Assembly: GCF_014196835.1 (NCBI RefSeq)
Contig: NZ_JACIEK010000001.1
Coordinates: 880,283 to 944,282, forward strand
Reading direction: 5' to 3'
From: Aureimonas pseudogalii
Lineage (GTDB): Bacteria; Pseudomonadota; Alphaproteobacteria; Rhizobiales; Rhizobiaceae
DNA: 64,000 bases
Each line of letters begins with the position of its first letter. Position 1 is the stretch's first letter. The notes under the pieces were generated by a model. It was not told the DNA's origin and did not search any database. It saw only the letters and a list, made by a program, of their open reading frames with translations. Positions 8,096 to 17,545 of this stretch are shown here, in pieces. Both the position numbers and the translations under genes were made by a program.

Positions 8096-8112
8096 TCTAG
8101 AATCACTCTAGA
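8096..8112. promoter_or_regulatory. ICE-like (Irr iron-control) box upstream of fbpA
   Basis: TCTAGAA-TCA-CTCTAGA is a 7-3-7 near-palindrome with one mismatch between the arms. It closely resembles the iron control element TTTAGAA-N3-TTCTAAA bound by Irr in Rhizobiales. It lies about 22 bases after a TATACT -10-like hexamer (8069-8074) and 164 bases before the ferric-iron binding protein gene. A repressor there would fit iron control. Binding is inferred. Confidence 0.5.
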
Positions 8113-8219
8113 TCGCATTACACGACCTCGTTACTGGCGAAGGACTTGCACCACGCGATCGATTCCGACATCGAAAACTTGAGCGAGGCGGTCATGTCAT
8201 CCCCTCGCCACCTGCCGCC

Positions 8220-8237
8220 CGTCGCGTTCACGCGACG
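8220..8237 (+). other. Leader hairpin before fbpA
   Basis: CGTCGCG and CGCGACG form a perfect 7-bp stem around a TTCA tetraloop, 38 bases before the fbpA ATG. It would sit in the mRNA leader and could affect message stability or translation. No T-run follows, so it is not a terminator. Confidence 0.35.
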
Positions 8238-8275
8238 AAGCGGCTGCGATCCGGACCGACGAGCGGAGTTCTGCC

Positions 8276-9319
8276 ATGCATCCCACCTTCCTGCGACACG
8301 CCGCGGCGCTGGCTCTGGCGGCGACGGGTGCCGCGATCGGCGCGCCGGCGCTGGCGGCCGACGTCAACATCTACTCCTCGCGCCAGCCCGCGCTGATCCA
8401 GCCGCTGCTCGACGCCTTCACGAAGGAGACGGGGCTTTCCACCGCGACGATCTTCATCGAGAAGGGCTTGGAAGAGCGGGTGAAGGCCGAGGGCGCCAAT
8501 TCGCCGGCCGACGTGATCCTCACCGTGGACATCGGCCGCCTCTACGCTGCCAAGCAGGCCGGCATCCTGCAGCCGCTGGCGGACGCCGTGATCGAGCGTG
8601 ACATTCCCGCGACATTCCGCGACAAGGCAGGCGAGTGGTCGGGCGTGACGGCGCGCGCCCGCGTCGTCTACGCGTCCGCGGAGCGCGTCGGCGACGAGCC
8701 GATCACCTACGAGAGTCTCGCCGACCCCCGGTGGAAGGGCCGGATCTGCATCCGCTCGGGCCAGCACCAGTACAACGTGGCGCTCATTGCCGCCTTCCTC
8801 GCCCATCACGGCGAGGAGAAGACCAAGACCTGGCTGACGGGACTTCGCGACAATCTCGCCACGGCGCCCGAGGGCGGCGACCGCGACCAGGCGCGCAACA
8901 TCGCCTCCGGCCAGTGCGACATCGCCATCGGCAACACCTACTATGTCGGCCTGATGCAGACCAACGAGAAGGAGCCGCAGCAGAAGGAATGGGCGAAGGC
9001 CATCAAAGTGGTGATGCCGGCCTTCGAGACCGGCGGAACGCACGTCAACATTTCCGGCATGGGCCTCGCGAAGAACGCGCCGAACCGCGACAACGCGGTG
9101 AAGCTGATGGAATTTCTCACCACCGACGAGGCGCAGCGCATCTACGCCGAGACCAACTACGAGTATCCGCTGAAGCCCGGCGTCGCGCTCTCGCCCGCCG
9201 TGAAGGCCTTCGGCGAGCTGAAGCCCGACACGCTGTCGCTCGACGACATCGCGGCCCAGCGGTCCAAGGCCTCGGCGCTCATCGACGAGGTGCGCTTCGA
9301 CGAGGGTCCGCAGTCCTGA
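8276..9319 (+). CDS. fbpA: Ferric-iron ABC transporter periplasmic binding protein (FbpA/FutA type)
   Basis: Periplasmic Fe(III)-binding protein of 347 residues that delivers iron to the permease encoded next. The signal peptide ends at ALA before residue 28. The mature protein begins ADVNIYSSRQPALIQPLLDAF, the family hallmark. The iron-ligating tyrosine region GNTYYVGLM and the later NYEYPL are present. It heads an fbpA-fbpB pair separated by 159 bases with a stem-loop. No ATPase gene (fbpC) follows, so the ATPase must be encoded elsewhere. The upstream ICE-like box suggests iron regulation. Confidence 0.93.
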   Translation: MHPTFLRHAAALALAATGAAIGAPALAADVNIYSSRQPALIQPLLDAFTKETGLSTATIFIEKGLEERVKAEGANSPADVILTVDIGRLYAAKQAGILQPLADAVIERDIPATFRDKAGEWSGVTARARVVYASAERVGDEPITYESLADPRWKGRICIRSGQHQYNVALIAAFLAHHGEEKTKTWLTGLRDNLATAPEGGDRDQARNIASGQCDIAIGNTYYVGLMQTNEKEPQQKEWAKAIKVVMPAFETGGTHVNISGMGLAKNAPNRDNAVKLMEFLTTDEAQRIYAETNYEYPLKPGVALSPAVKAFGELKPDTLSLDDIAAQRSKASALIDEVRFDEGPQS

Positions 9320-9327
9320 TCGGCGCC

Positions 9328-9351
9328 GGGACCGGGCGCGAGTCCGGTCCC
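9328..9351 (+). other. Stem-loop between fbpA and fbpB
   Basis: GGGACCGG and CCGGTCCC form a perfect 8-bp stem with an 8-base loop directly after the fbpA stop. No T-run follows. Such hairpins after binding-protein genes usually protect the upstream message and lower expression of the permease; that is the likely role here. Confidence 0.5.
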
Positions 9352-9478
9352 GCAGGTCCGATCCCGTCCCGGCGGATCGGCCGCGCGCCGCCCGCCGATG
9401 CCCCGCCGCAGCGGCGCTCGCTCCCTTCGGGAGCGGGCGTCGTCGGCCGTTCGCCCTCCTGCATTTCATGAGCCCGCC

Positions 9479-11161
9479 ATGAGCCGTCCGGCTCGCCCGA
9501 TCCCGCGCGCCGGCTTCGCAGCGTCGCCGGAGCGCCCGTTCCTTCTCGCCGCGCTCCTTCTGGCCGCCCTCGTGGCAATGCCTGTGGTGGCGCTCGCCGT
9601 GATCGCCCTCTCGGGGTCGCTCTCGAATTTCCGGCATCTCGCCGCCACCGTCCTGCCGCGATCGGGCACCACGACACTCGGTCTCATGGCGGGCGTGGCG
9701 CTCGCGACGGGCACGACCGGCGTCGTCACGGCCTGGCTCACCACGAGCTTCCGCTTTCCCGGCCACCGCGTCTTCTGCTGGGCGCTGGTGCTGCCGCTGG
9801 CCGTGCCGACCTATATCGCCGCCTACTGCTTCAACGAATTGCTGCACTTCGTCGGCCCGGTGCAGAGCGCGCTGCGCGCGGCCTTCGGCTGGCGCTCGCG
9901 CGCCGACTACTGGTTTCCCGACATCCGCTCGCTCGGCGGCGCCGTGCTCGTGCTCTCCTCGGTGCTCTACCCCTACGTCTTCCTCACCACGCGCATGGTG
10001 TTCCTGATGCAGGGCGCCAAGGCGGCGGACGTGGCGCGAACGCTCGGCGCCGGCCCCGCGCGGGTGTTCTTCGTCGTGCTCCTGCCGATGGCCCGGCCGG
10101 CGCTCGCGGTCGGCGTCGCGCTGGCGCTGATGGAGGTGGTGAACGACATCGGCGCGGTGGAGCATCTCGGCGTCCAGACGCTGACCTTCGCGGTCTATTC
10201 CACCTGGCTCAACCGCGGCGATCTGGAAGGCGCCACGCAGCTCGCGCTCCTCATGCTCGCGGTGATCCTTCTCCTCGTCGGGGTGGAGCGGTTCGCGCGC
10301 CGGCGCCAGCGCTTCACGGCGGCGCGCGCCGACCGAATGCGCGCGCCGCCCGAGCGGCTCACCGGCTGGCGCGCGGCGGCGGCGGCGCTCGCCTGCGCCC
10401 TGCCGATCGTCTCGGGCTTCGGCATCCCGCTCGTCGTTCTCGCCGGATACGCCGCCCGGCGCCTCGGCGATCTCCTCGATCCCGTGCTCTGGCGCGCGCT
10501 CTGGCACACGATCGCCATCGCGAGCGCCACGGGGCTCGCCACCGTCGCGATCGGCTTCCTGCTCGCCTACGGCGCGCGACTGACGCACGACCGCACGCTG
10601 AGCGCCGTCTCGCGCGTCGCGGCGCTCGGCTACGCCATTCCCGGCACGGTTCTGGCCATTGGCATCCTCGTCCCCCTCGCCGCCTTCGACAACGGCCTCG
10701 ACGCCCTCATGCGCCGGAGCTTCGGCGTCTCCACCGGGCTTCTCCTGTCGGGCTCGGGCTTTGCGGTCGTCTTCGCCTGCACCGCCCGCTTCATGGCGAT
10801 GGGGCACGGCTCGCTCGAAAGCGGCTTCGCCAAGCTCTCGCCGCATCTCGACATGGCCTCGCGAACGCTCGGCCGCGGGCCGGGGGAAACGCTGCGCGCG
10901 GTGCTGCTGCCGCTGATGCGCCCGGCCGTCTTCACGGCGTTCCTTCTCGTCTTCGTGGAGGCGGCGAAGGAGCTTTCGGCGACGATCCTGCTGCGCCCCT
11001 TCGACTTCGACACGCTGGCGACCTTCGTCTATGCGCAGGCCTCGCGCGCCGCCTTCGAGGACGGGGCGATCGCCGCCCTCCTCATCGTCCTCACCGGCAT
11101 CCTGCCCGTGATCCTCCTCACGCGCTCGCTGCTGGCCGACGAGACGCGGCGCTCCGGCTGA
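9479..11161 (+). CDS. fbpB: Ferric-iron ABC transporter fused permease (FbpB type)
   Basis: A 560-residue inner-membrane permease made of two tandem binding-protein-dependent transport domains, about 12 membrane segments in all, which is typical of FbpB/SfuB/FutB. The first half contains the coupling motif region DVARTLGAGPARVFFVVLLPMARPAL (around residues 185-215); the second has ASRTLGRGPGETLRAVLLPLMRPAV (around 460-485). Both are EAA-like loops that contact the ATPase. The ATG at 9479 begins MSRPARP, with AGGAG-poor upstream sequence; an earlier in-frame GTG/ATG would add only basic, unstructured residues. It probably works with fbpA. The missing ATPase gene is notable. Confidence 0.9.
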   Translation: MSRPARPIPRAGFAASPERPFLLAALLLAALVAMPVVALAVIALSGSLSNFRHLAATVLPRSGTTTLGLMAGVALATGTTGVVTAWLTTSFRFPGHRVFCWALVLPLAVPTYIAAYCFNELLHFVGPVQSALRAAFGWRSRADYWFPDIRSLGGAVLVLSSVLYPYVFLTTRMVFLMQGAKAADVARTLGAGPARVFFVVLLPMARPALAVGVALALMEVVNDIGAVEHLGVQTLTFAVYSTWLNRGDLEGATQLALLMLAVILLLVGVERFARRRQRFTAARADRMRAPPERLTGWRAAAAALACALPIVSGFGIPLVVLAGYAARRLGDLLDPVLWRALWHTIAIASATGLATVAIGFLLAYGARLTHDRTLSAVSRVAALGYAIPGTVLAIGILVPLAAFDNGLDALMRRSFGVSTGLLLSGSGFAVVFACTARFMAMGHGSLESGFAKLSPHLDMASRTLGRGPGETLRAVLLPLMRPAVFTAFLLVFVEAAKELSATILLRPFDFDTLATFVYAQASRAAFEDGAIAALLIVLTGILPVILLTRSLLADETRRSG

Positions 11162-11322
11162 TCCCGGCCCGCCCCCGCACACGCGAGGCGACTTGCCGTC
11201 GCCATCGGGCCGGCGCATTCTAGGGATAGAGCGAGCAGGCCGTGGGCCGCCGTTTCCGGCGCGCTGCCCCATTTTCGTTTTCGCTTCCACGGCTTTCCGG
11301 CCGGACTTCGAAGGACCACCGC

Positions 11323-13233
11323 TTGACCGACGCGCCAGACCCGGCCCCACACCCCCCGGTTGGCCGCAGCCGCGCTCGCACCCTGCCGACACGCCGCCTG
11401 ATGCTCGGCGCCGTCGTGGCGGCCTGCCTCCTTCTGCCGGCGGCGTTTCTCGTCTCCTCGGTCTCGCTCGCGCTCCCCTCGGCCCGGTCCGCTATCGAAG
11501 AGAGGCTGGCACGGTTGACCGGCGGCCCGGTGCGGGTCGAGGGCGAAGCGCGCTTCTCGCTGTTCCCGCGCGCCAGCGTCTCGCTCGTCGACGTGCGCAT
11601 CGGCACGGCGGCCGGCGAGGAGGCGCTGGCGCTCGACGTCGACCGGATCGACGCCGACTTCGATCTGGTCTCGGCCCTGTTCGGGCGCACCGAGATCGAC
11701 CGGGTGACGCTGGTGCGGCCCGAACTGGTGGCGCTCGGACCCGTCGTCGCCGCAGTTCCCGCAGCCGCCCCGCCCGCCGCGCCCGCCGCGCCGCGCACGA
11801 GCGAACCGACCGCCCCCGCCGACAGGCAGGTCGACACGCGCCGCGCCTCCGATCTCGCCGCCTTCTTCCTGTCGCGCTTCGAGGGGCTGCACGAGTTGCA
11901 TGTGCGCGACGGCCTGTTCCGGCTCGCCGGCCGGGGCGGCGGCGTCTCCAACGTCAATCTCGCCTTCGAGTGGGCGGGCGGCGGGGCGCCGGCCATCGTC
12001 GACGGATCCTACGTCTGGAACGGCCAGCCGACCGAGATCGACGGGCGCTTCGACAGCCCGCTCGACTTCCTGGCGGGCACGCCGAGCGCGCTTGCCCTGC
12101 AGGTGAGCTCGCCAGCGCTCGAGCTCGGCTTCTCCGGCAGCGGGGCTGCCGGCGACAGCCTGCACCTCGCAGGGGGGCTTCGCGTCGCCGCCCCGTCGCT
12201 GTCGCGCGCCATCCGCTGGCTCGGCACCCGCCAGCTCACGCTTCCCGACATCGGCGCGGTGTCGCTGGAGACGCAGATCCAGCTCGTCAGCGATCGCGTG
12301 AGCTTCGGCGCCGCGCAGCTCGATCTCGGCGGCAACGAGGCGCGCGGCGCCCTCGAGGCGATCCTGCCGCGCGGCGGCGCGCGCGCCAGCCTGTCGGGAA
12401 CACTCGCCTTCGACCGCCTCGACTTCGGCGTCCTGTCGCAGGCGATCGCCCCGACGCCGCGCACCCTGATCGACCTGGAGCGCCCGATCCGCAGCAGCTT
12501 CATCCGCGCGCTCGACATGGATCTGCGGCTCTCCGCGCGCCGGGCGACGCTCGGGCGAGCCAGCGCCAGCGAGGTCGCCGCGACCGTGAAGATGGCGTCG
12601 GGCGTCGGCGTGATCGACGTCGGCGACATGGCGGTGCTCGGTGGGCGCGGGCAGATGCGGGTGACGCTCGACGCGCGCGCCGACGTGCCGACCCTCATCG
12701 TCACCGCCGGAGTGCGCGACGCCGGGGTCGGCGAGGTCGCGGCGCTCGTCAACGAGCCGCTGCCCTTCGCCTCCGGCAGCGCGCTGATCGGCGCCACGCT
12801 GCGCAGCCCCGCCGGAAACTGGGGGCAGATCCTCGCCTCCAACCGCGGCGAGTTCACCGCCGAGATCCGCGACGGCGCGCTGCAGGGCATCGACGCGGCG
12901 CTGCTGAAGAGCGCCGGTCGTCACGCTCTGGATTTCTCCGTCGCCAGCGCCGGCGCCCCCTTCCAGTCGATCCGGATCAAGGCCCAGTCGCTGGGAACGC
13001 GCGTGCGCTTCGACGACATCGCCGCCGTGATGCAGGACGGCGAGATCGCGGCCTCCGGCCAGTTCGACCTGCGCGGCGACGGGCTCCAGATCGCCGGCAA
13101 CATGCAGTCGCCGCGCATCGAGGCGTCGGGTCGTCAGGATTCCTTCACCACATCGCAACCCCTTCGGTTCACCTTGCGGGGCGAATGGCCGAAGCCGGTG
13201 ATGACCGTGGGATCTCCGGCGGAGCCGATCTGA
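11323..13233 (+). CDS. AsmA family membrane-anchored protein
   Basis: A protein of about 636 residues with one N-terminal membrane anchor (MLGAVVAACLLLPAAFLV), followed by a long periplasmic domain. The segment RLTGGPVRVEGEARFSLFPRASVSLVDVRIG is the characteristic AsmA N-terminal motif. A C-terminal AsmA-like region with GSALIGATLRSPAGNWGQILASNRGEF follows. AsmA proteins are thought to help phospholipid or outer-membrane protein traffic. TTG at 11323 is chosen because AAGGA lies seven bases before it; an ATG at 11242 would add a poor, basic stretch. It is transcribed after fbpB, perhaps independently. Confidence 0.85.
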   Translation: MTDAPDPAPHPPVGRSRARTLPTRRLMLGAVVAACLLLPAAFLVSSVSLALPSARSAIEERLARLTGGPVRVEGEARFSLFPRASVSLVDVRIGTAAGEEALALDVDRIDADFDLVSALFGRTEIDRVTLVRPELVALGPVVAAVPAAAPPAAPAAPRTSEPTAPADRQVDTRRASDLAAFFLSRFEGLHELHVRDGLFRLAGRGGGVSNVNLAFEWAGGGAPAIVDGSYVWNGQPTEIDGRFDSPLDFLAGTPSALALQVSSPALELGFSGSGAAGDSLHLAGGLRVAAPSLSRAIRWLGTRQLTLPDIGAVSLETQIQLVSDRVSFGAAQLDLGGNEARGALEAILPRGGARASLSGTLAFDRLDFGVLSQAIAPTPRTLIDLERPIRSSFIRALDMDLRLSARRATLGRASASEVAATVKMASGVGVIDVGDMAVLGGRGQMRVTLDARADVPTLIVTAGVRDAGVGEVAALVNEPLPFASGSALIGATLRSPAGNWGQILASNRGEFTAEIRDGALQGIDAALLKSAGRHALDFSVASAGAPFQSIRIKAQSLGTRVRFDDIAAVMQDGEIAASGQFDLRGDGLQIAGNMQSPRIEASGRQDSFTTSQPLRFTLRGEWPKPVMTVGSPAEPI

Positions 13234-13279
13234 CGGATGCCGCCGCGAGGCGGGTCCGTCGCCAAAACGGAGCCGACCC

Positions 13280-14539
13280 TTGCACTCGAAGCCCAGCCGC
13301 CGCCCCGCGTCCCTCCGCCTCTCCTCGACCCTTCTCGCAGCCGGCCTCGCGCTGGGTGCGCTCGCGCCGGCCGCTGCCGCCTCGTCGGTCACCGAAGCCG
13401 GGCGCGTCGAAACGGCCGGTGGTTCGGTGACGCTCGCCGCCGCGCCGCGCGCGAAATCCACGGTCACGCCGGCCCGCTGCGCCGAAACCTTCCACGCCGC
13501 CTTCGCCGACATCCTCGCCGGCCCCTATGCCGCGCTGAAAGCGGCGGCCATGGCGCCGGCCGCGACGGATGCCGGGGCACGCCCGAGCGATCTGCCAGGG
13601 GCGCTGGTCTTCGCGCCTCCGCCGCGCCCACGCAGCACGACGGAGGCTGCGGCGCTGCGCAGCGCCGCCTCGCTGGCGCGCCGGGGCGCGCGCATGGGCG
13701 CGGCCCCGGCCGATGCGAACGCCCGCTGGGTCGCCGCGCGCATCCGCGAGGACCTCGCCGATTTCCTGACGCAGGGGCCCTCGCCCTATCTCTGCTCGGG
13801 CATCGACAACTATCTCACGACGCTGAAGCGCCAGGCCGACACGATCGCGATCGGGCCCGACCGCCGCGCCGGCGACCTCGCGGTGCAGACCGAGGCCGCC
13901 CGGCAGAGCCTGAAGAGCGCGCTCGACGCGCTGAAGCCGGTTCCCGTTCCCGTGGCCGCCCCCGCGGACAGGCCCGACGCCGGGATCGTCGCACAGACGT
14001 TGCGCTCCACCGTCGGTCTCGGCCGCGAGGCGATGGGCCCGCCGATGCTGATGGCCAACCGGGGCGACGAGGCCTCCCGCCTGTCGGAGGGGCAGACGGA
14101 CCCCGACCTGCCGCCGCTCGGGCTGGACGAGACGCGGGCGCTGTCGAGCGAGGCGGACATTCTCGCCGCCGTCGATCGTCTTGCGGGCGCGATCGAGGCT
14201 GCGGGGCTCTTCGCGCCGGCTCCGCAGGCCGATCCGGCCCCGAGCCTTGATGCCGGGCCGACCGACAGCGTCATCACCGGCAGCGTCGCGCCAGCCGCGC
14301 CGCCGCGACCGGTGATCGCGCGCCTCGCCGAGATCCGCCCACGGCTGGCGACCACGGCCTCGCCGATCCGCGACCCGCGGCTGCGCCTCGCGTTGCAGGG
14401 GGCCTTCGCCGATCTCGAGGCGCTCGACTATCTGCGAGTCGCGGCGCTCGAACCCGCCGATCCGCTGCGGGCGGCGATGTCCGCCACGTTCGAGGCGATC
14501 GCCGCGGCGCATGCGAAGGCCTGCGACTGCCGGCCCTGA
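13280..14539 (+). CDS. Exported hypothetical protein, Ala-rich
   Basis: A 419-residue protein of unknown function that I do not recognise. It has a Sec signal peptide ending ALAPAAAA (about residue 34), so it is periplasmic or surface-located. The mature part is Ala/Arg/Asp-rich and mostly helical, with a proline-rich linker near 325-345 and a few cysteines (one near 70, one in SPYLCSG, and a CDC near the end) that could form disulphides. The start is TTG at 13280 with ACGGAG seven bases upstream. It follows the AsmA gene on the same strand by 46 bases, so the two may be cotranscribed. Confidence 0.68.
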   Translation: MHSKPSRRPASLRLSSTLLAAGLALGALAPAAAASSVTEAGRVETAGGSVTLAAAPRAKSTVTPARCAETFHAAFADILAGPYAALKAAAMAPAATDAGARPSDLPGALVFAPPPRPRSTTEAAALRSAASLARRGARMGAAPADANARWVAARIREDLADFLTQGPSPYLCSGIDNYLTTLKRQADTIAIGPDRRAGDLAVQTEAARQSLKSALDALKPVPVPVAAPADRPDAGIVAQTLRSTVGLGREAMGPPMLMANRGDEASRLSEGQTDPDLPPLGLDETRALSSEADILAAVDRLAGAIEAAGLFAPAPQADPAPSLDAGPTDSVITGSVAPAAPPRPVIARLAEIRPRLATTASPIRDPRLRLALQGAFADLEALDYLRVAALEPADPLRAAMSATFEAIAAAHAKACDCRP

Positions 14540-14558
14540 ACCGGCGGGCGCGCGCTCG

Positions 14559-15380
14559 TCAGGCGCCTTCGGCCGCCATACGCTCGTCGCGCAGCCGCTG
14601 GCGCTCCTGGCGGCGGGTGACGAAGGAGGCGGCGACGACGCCGGCCGCGACGACGCCGATGAGGATCGTCGAGATGGCGTTGATCTCCGGCGTCACGCCG
14701 AGCCGGACCTGACTGTAGATCCGCATCGGCAGGGTCGTCGCGCCCGGGCCCGAGGTGAAGCTGGCGATCACGAGATCGTCGAGCGACAGGGTGAAGGCGA
14801 GCATCCAGCCGGCGGCGACCGCCGGCCAGATCACCGGCAGCGTCACGAGCAGGAAGGCCTTGGCCGGCGGGCACCCGAGATCCTGCGCGGCCTCCTCCAG
14901 CGAGCGGTCGAAGGAGACGAGGCGCGATTGCACCACGACGGCCACGAAGCAGAGTGTGAAGGTCGTGTGGGCGATCGTCACCGTCCAGAAGCCGCGATCG
15001 AAGCCGATGGCGACGAAGAGCAGCAGCAGCGACAGGCCGGTGATCACCTCGGGCATCACCAGCGGCGCGAACACCATGCCGGAGAACAGGAACCGCCCGG
15101 GAAACCTGGCATGGCGCACCAGCGCCATCGCCGCCAGCGTGCCGAGCACCGTGGCCGCGCAGGCCGAGAGGAAGGCGACGCGCAGCGTGACCCATGCGGC
15201 GTCGAGAAACAGCCGGTTCTGCGCGAGCTGCCCGTACCAGCGCGTCGAGAAGCCGCCCCACACCGTGACGAGCTGCGAGGCGTTGAACGAGTAGACCACG
15301 AGAAGCACGATCGGCACGTAGAGAAACGCGAAGCCGACGATGAGCGAGGCGACGTTGAAGGCGGTCAGGCGGCGTTGCAG
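14559..15380 (-). CDS. potI: Putrescine ABC transporter permease PotI
   Basis: Second inner-membrane permease of the putrescine importer, 273 residues and six membrane segments. Sequence such as APLVMPEVITGLSLLLLFVA, the EAA loop EEAAQDLGCPPAKAFLLVTLP and AFTLSLDDLVIASFTSGPG are near-identical in type to E. coli PotI. The first in-frame ATG/GTG/TTG (GTG at 15317) would cut the first membrane helix. Family-like sequence (LTAFNVASLIVGFAFLY) continues upstream to a CTG at 15380, which has AGGAGG five bases ahead of it, overlapping the potH stop. I therefore take CTG as the start. Confidence 0.9.
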   Translation of the reverse strand: MQRRLTAFNVASLIVGFAFLYVPIVLLVVYSFNASQLVTVWGGFSTRWYGQLAQNRLFLDAAWVTLRVAFLSACAATVLGTLAAMALVRHARFPGRFLFSGMVFAPLVMPEVITGLSLLLLFVAIGFDRGFWTVTIAHTTFTLCFVAVVVQSRLVSFDRSLEEAAQDLGCPPAKAFLLVTLPVIWPAVAAGWMLAFTLSLDDLVIASFTSGPGATTLPMRIYSQVRLGVTPEINAISTILIGVVAAGVVAASFVTRRQERQRLRDERMAAEGA

Positions 15381-15390
15381 GGTGGCCTCC

Positions 15391-16334
15391 TCAGACGGTC
15401 TTGGCCTGGACGCGCTGGAACAGCGCGATCGGCACCACGAGAAGCAGCAGCAGGATCACCGCCACCGCCGAGGAGACCGGCCAGTCGCGGTTGGCGAAGA
15501 ACTCGTCCCACAGCGTCTTGCCGATCATCAGCGTCTGCGATCCGCCAAGGAGATCGGGGATCACGAACTCGCCGACGGCGGGAATGAAGACGAGGAAGGC
15601 GCCGGCGAGAACGCCGGGCAGCGACAGCGGGAAGGTGACGCGCCAGAACGCCCGGATCGGCGTGCAGCCGAGATCGGCCGCCGCCTCCAGCAGGCGCCCG
15701 TCCAGCCGCTCGAGGCTGGCGTAGATCGGCAGCACCATGAAGGGCAGGTAGGAATAGACGATGCCGATATAGACGGCGGTGTTGGTGTTGAGGATCTGCA
15801 GCGGCGTGTCGACGAGGCCGGTCCAGAGCAGGACCTGGTTGAGATAGCCCTCGTTGCGTAGGATGCCGATCCACGCGTAGACGCGAATGAGGAAGCTCGT
15901 CCAGAACGGCAGGATCGTCAGCATCACGAGGATCGGGCGCAGCCCGTTCGAGGCGCGCGCCATCGCGTAGGCCAGCGGATAGGCGACGAGCAGCGACAGC
16001 GCCGTGGAGACGGCGGCGATGCGAAGACTCGAGACGTAGGCGTTGAGATAGAGCGGATCGTCGGCGAGCCAGCGATAGGACTGGACGCTCAAGTCCCGCG
16101 CGCTCTCGATGAAGCCGGACAGGCTGTCCAGCGGAAACACCGGCAGGTAGGGCGGCTGTGCGATCGCGGTCTCGGAGAGCGAGATCTTGAAGACGATGAG
16201 GAAGGGCACGAGGAAGAGGACGACGAGCCAGAGATAGGGCACGCCGATCACGACGCCCGTCCACCAGCCGTCGCGGCGGCGCGTGCCGCCAGTACGACCG
16301 ACCGCGAGAGGGCGTGCGGGAGATGGCGTCTCGC

Positions 16335-16338
<4 letters not shown>
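15391..16338 (-). CDS. potH: Putrescine ABC transporter permease PotH
   Basis: First permease subunit of the putrescine importer, 315 residues. After a basic cytoplasmic N-terminus the first membrane helix (GVVIGVPYLWLVVLFLVPFLIVFKIS) begins near residue 29. Five further helices and the EAA loop EAAADLGCTPIRAFWRVTFPLSLPG follow. The ATG at 16338 overlaps the potG stop as ATGA, so translation is coupled. FIPAVGEFVIPDLLGG and the TLWDEFF ending are typical of PotH. Confidence 0.94.
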
Positions 16339-17486
<1,148 letters not shown>

Positions 17487-17545
17487 TCGATTCCCGATGC
17501 TTCCCGTGTGAGGATCACGCCTGCGCGCGCCTTCCTAGGCGGGCG

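Noticed and set aside
9328-9351. Rho-independent terminator after fbpA
   Set aside because: The stem is perfect but no T-run follows, and fbpB continues on the same strand.
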